Position numbers and translations under genes: made by a program | Shown here: piece after piece, positions 9,994-13,501 of the stretch | Layout of the letters: each line of letters starts with the position of its first letter | Numbering within the stretch: position 1 is the first letter of the stretch | The notes under the pieces: model-generated | Database searches by the model: none | What the model saw: only the letters and a program-made list of their open reading frames with translations | What the model was told of the DNA's origin: nothing | Assembly: GCA_037190665.1 (NCBI GenBank) | Contig: JBBCJT010000148.1 | Coordinates: forward strand, 1-13,501 | DNA length: 13,501 nt | Direction: 5' to 3' | From: JBBCJT01 sp037190665 | GTDB lineage: Bacteria; Pseudomonadota; Alphaproteobacteria; Acetobacterales; Acetobacteraceae

Positions 9994-10640
9994 GGGACCC
10001 GGGCGCCTTCATCCGCGCCAACACGCAGCGCGCCCGCGCGCCCTTGGTGCCCGAGATCGAGCTGTACCTCGCCACCGAGATCACGCCGATCTGGCAGGCG
10101 AGCGAGGCGTGGCTGGAGCGCGAGGGGATCGAACCGCCCTTCTGGGCCTTCGCCTGGCCGGGCGGGCAGGTGCTGGCGCGCCACGTGCTGGACCATTCTG
10201 CGGCCGTACGGGGGCGGCGGGTGCTGGATTTCGCCGCAGGCGGCGGCATCGCGGCGATCGCCTGCGCGATGGCGGGTGCGGCGTCGGTGGAGGCGTGCGA
10301 GCTGGATCCCCTCGCCATCGCGGCGATGGAGCTGAACGCGGCGGCGAACGGCGTGCGGATCGATCCGGTGCTGGGCGATCTGGTGGGCGCGGCCTGCCGG
10401 TGGGACCTCATCCTGTGCGGCGATGTCTGCTACGCGGCGCCGATGGCGGCGCATATCGTGCCATGGCTGCGGCGATGCGCCGCCACGGCGGAGGTGTGGA
10501 TGGCCGATCCCGGCCGCGCCTACCTGCCGGCGGACGGGCTGGCCGAGATCGCACGGCACGCGGTGCCGACCAGCCGGGAGCTGGAGGACCGGACGGAGCG
10601 GGTGACGGTTCTGTACCGACTTGTGGCCGCTGCGGGGTGA
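9990..10640 (+). CDS. Class I SAM-dependent methyltransferase, ETF-beta lysine methyltransferase-like
   Basis: Predicted soluble protein methyltransferase of 216 aa. The N-terminal 'EIELYLATEITPIWQASE' (22-39) followed by 'PPFWAFAWPGGQVLARHVL' (49-67) is the pattern of the METTL20/ETFBKMT group, which methylates lysines of the electron-transfer flavoprotein beta subunit, and of related PrmA-like enzymes. SAM motif I is 'VLDFAAGGGIAAIA' (78-91), the acidic residue after beta-2 is in 'ACELDP' (102-107), and 'DLILCGDVCYA' (139-149) holds motif IV. The start is GTG at 9990, inside the ubiA stop (overlap of 4 nt, ATGTGA), giving a family-like N-terminus; no ATG alternative fits. The ubiA link is notable because ETF passes electrons to ubiquinone. 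The protein target is inferred, not shown; other lysine- or small-molecule methyltransferase roles remain possible. Confidence 0.83.
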   Translation: MRDPGAFIRANTQRARAPLVPEIELYLATEITPIWQASEAWLEREGIEPPFWAFAWPGGQVLARHVLDHSAAVRGRRVLDFAAGGGIAAIACAMAGAASVEACELDPLAIAAMELNAAANGVRIDPVLGDLVGAACRWDLILCGDVCYAAPMAAHIVPWLRRCAATAEVWMADPGRAYLPADGLAEIARHAVPTSRELEDRTERVTVLYRLVAAAG

Positions 10641-10770
10641 GCGCGACCCACGATGCCGGTCGGCCTGCCGGCTGATCGGATAGCGCGTCTCTGTTTCGCG
10701 CGGAGCCGTCACATCGACCCTGCCCGCGAAGACGATGGAAGAACCTCGGCAGGGTTCCGCTGGAATCGCG

Positions 10771-10792
10771 CTGTCCCGTTGATCCCGGCCCC
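10771..10792. repeat. Direct repeat, copy 1 (about 22 bp)
   Basis: Contains CTGTCCCGTTGATCCCGG and ends in CCCC. It is repeated at 10881-10902 with one C fewer in the CTGTCC(C)GTT part and otherwise identical over about 22 bp. The two copies are 111 bp apart in the same orientation. This copy is followed at once by a CCGTGCC/GGCACGG hairpin (10791-10815). Confidence 0.7.
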
Positions 10793-10880
10793 GTGCCCCT
10801 TGGGTTGCGGCACGGTCAGCGCACCGCTTCTGTGCGCGAGCAGCGATGGAGGTCAGCGGCAGGACCCGGCGGCAACGCAA

Positions 10881-10902
10881 GCTGTCCGTTGATCCCGGCC
10901 CC
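10881..10902. repeat. Direct repeat, copy 2 (about 22 bp)
   Basis: GCTGTCCGTTGATCCCGG followed by CCCC, the second copy of the element at 10771-10792. It is immediately followed by the REP-like palindrome cluster. Confidence 0.7.
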
Positions 10903-10926
10903 ACGCTCTATCCCCGAAAGCAGGGA

Positions 10927-10997
10927 CCTTCTCCTCTCCGGCCTGCGCGAGCTTCGCGGACGGGAGAAGCGATCCAGGCGTGTCGTCTAGGAGAAGG
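10927..10997. repeat. Long imperfect palindrome with internal hairpin (REP-like)
   Basis: CCTTCTCCT (10927-10935) pairs with AGGAGAAGG (10989-10997). Inside, CTTCTCC (10928-10934) can alternatively pair with GGAGAAG (10963-10969). A central CGCGA-GCT-TCGCG hairpin occupies 10946-10958. The competing outer and inner pairings give a cruciform or long hairpin typical of repetitive extragenic palindromes. Confidence 0.6.
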
Positions 10998-11017
10998 CGA
11001 GGTGCGTCACGCAAGGT

Positions 11018-11056
11018 TCCCTCTCCCGCCGGGCGGGAGAGGGACAGGGTGAGGGG
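11018..11056 (+). repeat. REP-like palindrome A (CCCTCTCCC...GGGAGAGGG plus GGTGAGGGG tail)
   Basis: TCCCTCTCCCGCC (11018-11030) is the exact reverse complement of GGCGGGAGAGGGA (11032-11044), with one G at the centre. It is followed by ACAGGGTGAGGGG. The same palindrome plus tail occurs in opposite orientation as element B. I recall this CTCTCCC/GGGAGAG...GTGAGGG type as a common intergenic repeat in many proteobacteria. It may act as a bidirectional terminator for the flanking convergent genes. Confidence 0.75.
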
Positions 11057-11096
11057 AAGGCGGAGGCGAAACCGCGCCGGGGCGCTGGCGGACGCA

Positions 11097-11132
11097 CCCT
11101 CACCCCGGCCCTCTCCCGCAAGCGGGAGAGGG
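11097..11132 (-). repeat. REP-like palindrome B, inverted copy of A
   Basis: CCCTCACCC (11097-11105) is the inverted tail. CCCTCTCCCGC (11109-11119) and GCGGGAGAGGG (11122-11132) form a perfect 11-bp stem around AA. Read on the minus strand it matches element A (stem, then GGGTGAGGG), so A and B form a head-to-head pair of a composite, BIME-like unit. Confidence 0.75.
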
Positions 11133-11212
11133 GGAAGCAGAGCTTTCGCCTGCGGATGAGGGCCGACGCCGACGCGGCGCTCTGTTTCCCGCCGAGGTCA
11201 GCGCCGCCCCTG

Positions 11213-11920
11213 TCAGGCCGCCACGTCCACCAGCACCAGCTCCGCATCCTCCGTCGCCATCACCTCGACATCGGACACGCCGTCGATCGCCCCGCCGTCA
11301 CGCGCCCCGGCCGTCACGCCGTTGACCGTGACCGCACCGGTCGCCGGCACCAGATAGGCCCTGCGCCCCTCGCCGAGCGCGTGGCGCACGCTCTGCCCCG
11401 CCTTCACCGTCGCCGCGAACACGGCGGCGTCGGCGTTGATCGGCAGCGCGCCGGCCTCCGTATCGCCCGCCCGGCCGCCGGCCAGCAGGCTGAACGCGCC
11501 GTCGCGGTTGTCGCGGGGGAACTGCTTCGCACCCCACGAAGGCTTCGCGCCGTGCCGGTCGGGCTCGATCCAGATCTGGAAGATCCGGGTCGCTTCCGGC
11601 TCCAGGTTGTATTCGGCGTGCACGATGCCGGTGCCGGCCGACATCACCTGCACGTCGCCCGCCTCGGTGCGGCCCTCGTTGCCGAGGTTGTCCTTGTGGG
11701 TGATCGCGCCCTGCCGGACGAAGGTGACGATCTCCATCTCCCGGTGCGGGTGAGGGTCGAAGCCGGTGCCCGGCGCGATCTCGTCGTCGTTCCAGACCCG
11801 CAGCTTGCCGAAGCTCATCCGCGCGGGATCGTGGTAGCCGCCGAAGCTGAAATGATGCCTGGCGTTGAGCCAGCCGTTGCGGAAAGCGCCCAGGCCGGCG
11901 AAGGGGCGAACCTCGATCAT
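11213..11920 (-). CDS. Pirin family protein (YhhW-like quercetinase/cupin)
   Basis: Bicupin of 235 aa, the size of E. coli YhhW, a pirin with quercetin 2,3-dioxygenase activity. The metal ligands are all present at the expected positions: His57 and His59 in 'FDPHPHREMEIV', His101 and Glu103 in 'GTGIVHAEYN'. Other signatures are 'HHFSFGGYHDPARMSFGKLRVWNDDEIAPG' across 22-51, with 'GDVQVMSAG' (88-96) and 'FQIWIEP' (114-120). The C-terminal cupin half is degenerate as usual in pirins. Start ATG at 11920 has AGGGAG about nine nt upstream. A perfect 18-bp palindrome lies 24 nt upstream of the start, and the gene before it on the same strand encodes a MarR regulator; repression by that protein is the likely control. 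Its physiological substrate is unknown, and roles in oxidative or aromatic stress are inferred from the family. Confidence 0.94.
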   Translation of the reverse strand: MIEVRPFAGLGAFRNGWLNARHHFSFGGYHDPARMSFGKLRVWNDDEIAPGTGFDPHPHREMEIVTFVRQGAITHKDNLGNEGRTEAGDVQVMSAGTGIVHAEYNLEPEATRIFQIWIEPDRHGAKPSWGAKQFPRDNRDGAFSLLAGGRAGDTEAGALPINADAAVFAATVKAGQSVRHALGEGRRAYLVPATGAVTVNGVTAGARDGGAIDGVSDVEVMATEDAELVLVDVAA

Positions 11921-11944
11921 CGGGCTATCTCCCTGTCTGCAAAG

Positions 11945-11962
11945 TCGTTCGATATCGAACGA
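11945..11962. promoter_or_regulatory. Perfect 18-bp palindrome, probable MarR operator of the pirin gene
   Basis: TCGTTCGATATCGAACGA is a perfect inverted repeat, centred about 33 nt upstream of the pirin ATG and just upstream of its ribosome-binding site. Size and symmetry fit MarR-family dimers, and the MarR gene ends only 33 bp away. At this spot a bound repressor would cover the promoter -10/+1 region. Binding and identity of the regulator are inference. Confidence 0.72.
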
Positions 11963-11978
11963 TCTGCGGGGAAAATGG

Positions 11979-11994
11979 CCCGGGGTGTCCCGGG
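11979..11994 (-). terminator. Hairpin after marR-like gene, possible Rho-independent terminator
   Basis: On the minus strand, immediately after the regulator's TGA, CCCGGG-ACAC-CCCGGG forms a 6-bp GC stem with a 4-nt loop, followed by CCATTTTCC. The stem is short and the T-run brief, so termination may be partial. It would separate the usp-marR transcript from the pirin promoter. Confidence 0.4.
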
Positions 11995-11995
11995 A

Positions 11996-12511
11996 TCAAG
12001 CCTCGCCGGTCTGCCCCGTGCCCGACGCAGCTCTCGCCGCCGTTTGTTCGGCGGCCGCCTTGCCCAGCCGCCGCAGCAGCCCGCCGAGGACCTCCAGATC
12101 GCCCTGGTCGAGCCCCGCCATGGCCTCCGCGATGTCGGCGGCATGGGCGGGGAAGACCCGGCCGATCAGGGCCGCGCCCGCATCCGTCAGCTCGACGCGG
12201 GCGAGGCGGCGGTCGTTCGGGTCCCGCACGCGGCGGACCAGCCCGCGGCGGACGAGCTTGTCCACCACGTCGGAGAGGTTGCCGGCGCTGGTCAGCACCT
12301 TGCGGCCCAGCTCGCGCTGGGTGAGCGGGCCGAGATGCATCACCGCCTCCAGCACTCCGAGCTGGGTGGGGGTGAGCCCCTCGGCCGCGAGCAGCGGCTC
12401 GATGCGCGCGATCACGCTCTTGGTCGCGCGCAGCAGCTTCACATAGGCCGCCACGCAGGCGGCGACGCGCGGGTCGGGCGGTGGCGCGCCGCCTGCGCCG
12501 CCTACCGGCAC
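11996..12511 (-). CDS. MarR family transcriptional regulator
   Basis: Dimeric winged-helix repressor of about 171 aa. After a Gly/Pro-rich N-terminus come the dimer helix 'AAYVKLLRATKSVIARIEPLL' (21-41), 'GLTPTQLGVLEAVMHLGPLTQRELGRKV' (45-72, helix-turn-helix entry), recognition helix 'SAGNLSDVVDKLVRRGLV' (75-92), the wing 'RDPNDRRLARVELTDAG' (96-112), and a C-terminal dimer helix. The wing arginines and 'DRR' are typical DNA contacts. There is one cysteine, Cys19; it precedes the OhrR sensing-cysteine position by about four residues, so a redox role is open. The start is GTG at 12511, reading out of the last codons of the stress-protein gene (10-bp overlap), without a clear ribosome-binding site, which suggests translational coupling. 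A start a little downstream (GTG of Val20) would remove only the linker. Likely target: the palindrome before pirin. Confidence 0.88.
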   Translation of the reverse strand: MPVGGAGGAPPPDPRVAACVAAYVKLLRATKSVIARIEPLLAAEGLTPTQLGVLEAVMHLGPLTQRELGRKVLTSAGNLSDVVDKLVRRGLVRRVRDPNDRRLARVELTDAGAALIGRVFPAHAADIAEAMAGLDQGDLEVLGGLLRRLGKAAAEQTAARAASGTGQTGEA

Positions 12512-13362
12512 ATCAGGACGGGTAGCTGGGACTTCTCCAGGATATGCCGCGTCACGCCGCCGAGGATGAGCTGGCGCAGCCGCGAATGCGAGTACGCGCC
12601 CATCACCAGAAGGTCGGCCCCGAACTCGTTGGCGGCGGCGAGCAGCCCCGCACCCACTTCCTTGTCCACCGGGCGGAAGGTCGCGATCTCCGCCTGCACG
12701 CCGTGCAGCGTGATGTAGGGGATCAGTTCCTCCGCCGCCGGCCCGCGGCGCTGATACTCGAGCGCGGAGAGCACGCGGATCGCCGACGCATTCTCCAGCC
12801 ACGGCAGGGCCGCGAAGACGGCCGCCGCGCTTTCGGCGGTGCCGTTCCAGGCCACCGCGATGCGCGTGCCTACCGTCACCGGCGGGGCGAGGGGGGCGAT
12901 CAGGATCGGCCGGCCGGAATCGAACAGCACCGCGTGCAGCGCGTCGGAGGAGGAGACCTCGTCCGGCGCCTCGGGATGCGGGATGACGGCCAGGTCGGCG
13001 AGCCGCGCGCGCTGGGCGAACAGGTCCTCCTCGCGCCCGGTCAGCAGGCGGAAGCTTGCCGACAGGCCGGGCTCCACGTCGTCGGCGATGCGCACGCCCT
13101 CGCGGGTGACCACCCGGTCGAACAATGCCTTCACCGCCACTGCGCGTTCGCCCGATTCCTTCTCGGTCGCCGCCATCATCTCCTCGATCATCGCGCCGGA
13201 GAGGCCTTCGCCGGCCAGCGGCGCGACATCGCGCGCATCGACACGCACATGCAGCGTGCGCAAATGCGCGTCCCACTTGCGGGCCACCATCAGCGCGGTG
13301 ACCAGGGCGGATTCTCCGGCGGCGGTGCCGGTGAGCGGCAGCAGCAGCTTGCGGATCGCCAT
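12502..13362 (-). CDS. Universal stress protein, tandem UspA domains
   Basis: Cytoplasmic stress protein of 286 aa with two UspA-like halves (about 1-158 and 165-286). The N-terminal half ('IRKLLLPLTGTAAGESALVTALMVAR', 3-28) lacks the nucleotide loop. The C-terminal half has 'RIAVAWNGTAESAAAV' (167-182) and 'ADLLVMGAYSHSRLRQLILGG' (249-269) with 'VTRHIL' after it. That matches the ATP-binding G-2x-G-9x-G-S/T motif except that the second Gly is Ser258, so ATP binding is plausible but altered. Start ATG at 13362 has the strong ribosome-binding site AAGGAAGG at 13367-13374; a longer frame to 13440 is Arg-rich and unlikely. The gene overlaps the MarR start by 10 bp. Such tandem USPs are common in alphaproteobacteria and are typically induced by starvation, heat or oxidants. 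Confidence 0.92.
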   Translation of the reverse strand: MAIRKLLLPLTGTAAGESALVTALMVARKWDAHLRTLHVRVDARDVAPLAGEGLSGAMIEEMMAATEKESGERAVAVKALFDRVVTREGVRIADDVEPGLSASFRLLTGREEDLFAQRARLADLAVIPHPEAPDEVSSSDALHAVLFDSGRPILIAPLAPPVTVGTRIAVAWNGTAESAAAVFAALPWLENASAIRVLSALEYQRRGPAAEELIPYITLHGVQAEIATFRPVDKEVGAGLLAAANEFGADLLVMGAYSHSRLRQLILGGVTRHILEKSQLPVLMCR

Positions 13363-13501
13363 GATACCTTCCTTCCCGTTACGGCGGCGCGGCAGCCGGT
13401 GGGCGCGCCACGCCCGCAGGATGCTTCCCGTCGCTGTCACGCTAAAGCAGAAACGGCGCGCGCGAAACCGTTCAGCGCAGCGAGTATCGCTGCAACTACA
13501 A
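13363..13501 (-). promoter_or_regulatory. Upstream region of the stress-protein operon with a 7-bp-arm hairpin
   Basis: This 139-bp end of the window holds the ribosome-binding site of the stress-protein gene and presumably its promoter. A perfect inverted repeat GCAGCGA-GTA-TCGCTGC lies at 13477-13493. It could be an operator or the 3' hairpin of a gene beyond the edge; there is no T-run on either side. Promoter boxes could not be assigned by eye, and the palindrome differs from the one before pirin. Confidence 0.4.

Larger units (their letters stand above)
10641..11212. other. 572-bp non-coding region between convergent genes
   Basis: No open frame here has the look of a gene; the short frames are Arg/Pro-rich and mutually overlapping. 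The region lies between the stop of the methyltransferase gene (+) and the stop of the pirin gene (-). It contains many inverted repeats: GCCGG/CCGGC at 10655-10672, GAACC/GGTTC at 10741-10757, and CCGTGCC/GGCACGG at 10791-10815. It also holds a 22-bp direct repeat and three larger REP-like palindromes listed separately. No tRNA-like cloverleaf was recognised. Its left end (10641-10770) shows nothing beyond the small hairpins. Confidence 0.7.

Noticed and set aside
10641..11212. Possible tRNA, small protein genes or CRISPR array in the non-coding region
   Set aside because: No cloverleaf or CCA-type acceptor stem was found, the repeats are two rather than regularly spaced, and the short frames lack ribosome-binding sites and protein-like composition.
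12512..13276. N-terminal extension of the MarR frame to 426 residues
   Set aside because: This part is a shifted reading of the universal stress protein; MarR proteins are about 150-170 aa.

Overview
The window is very GC-rich (about 70% by eye, not computed) with dense bacterial gene packing. It is most likely a chromosomal segment of an alphaproteobacterium. The plant-type glutamate-cysteine ligase next to rsmE, and ubiA divergent from rsmE, are arrangements I associate with alphaproteobacteria. A Rhodospirillales/Acetobacteraceae-like source fits the GC content and the dipeptide-type binding protein, but that rank is inference. I see no tRNA, rRNA, CRISPR, phage, transposase or plasmid gene. 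Most of the window is ordinary core and metabolic sequence.

Layout. (1) 2-1084 (+): C-terminal two thirds of an ABC-transporter family 5 (dipeptide/oligopeptide) binding protein, cut by the left edge. (2) 1085-6121 (-): an OpgC-like membrane acyltransferase, then alaS, then a DmpA/P1-family self-processing aminopeptidase that starts inside the 3' end of alaS. The aminopeptidase stop codon abuts the stop codon of the binding protein. (3) 6122-6312: a conspicuously AT-richer spacer. (4) 6313-9078 (-): an apparent operon rsmE, gshA, HAD phosphatase. (5) 9091-10640 (+): ubiA plus a class I methyltransferase of the ETF-beta lysine methyltransferase type, overlapping by 4 nt. ubiA starts only 12 bp from rsmE, divergently. 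(6) 10641-11212: about 570 bp without a gene, holding a 22-bp direct repeat and a cluster of REP-like palindromes between convergent genes. (7) 11213-13362 (-): a universal-stress protein gene overlapping a MarR-type regulator gene, then a 75-bp spacer with a hairpin and a perfect 18-bp palindrome, then a pirin (quercetinase-like cupin) gene.

How the genes may work together. The right end looks like a small stress/redox module: the 18-bp palindrome sits where a MarR repressor would block pirin transcription, and the regulator is the gene immediately upstream. The ubiA-methyltransferase pair joins ubiquinone synthesis to a probable modifier of the electron-transfer flavoprotein, whose electrons enter the ubiquinone pool. 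The left end pairs peptide uptake with an intracellular aminopeptidase. No clearly new biological system is evident. The best candidates for follow-up are the MarR/pirin operator, the ubiA/methyltransferase coupling and the palindrome cluster. Most lengths, motif positions and start choices were derived by hand from the sequence. Family assignments rest on recognised motifs, not on database searches.
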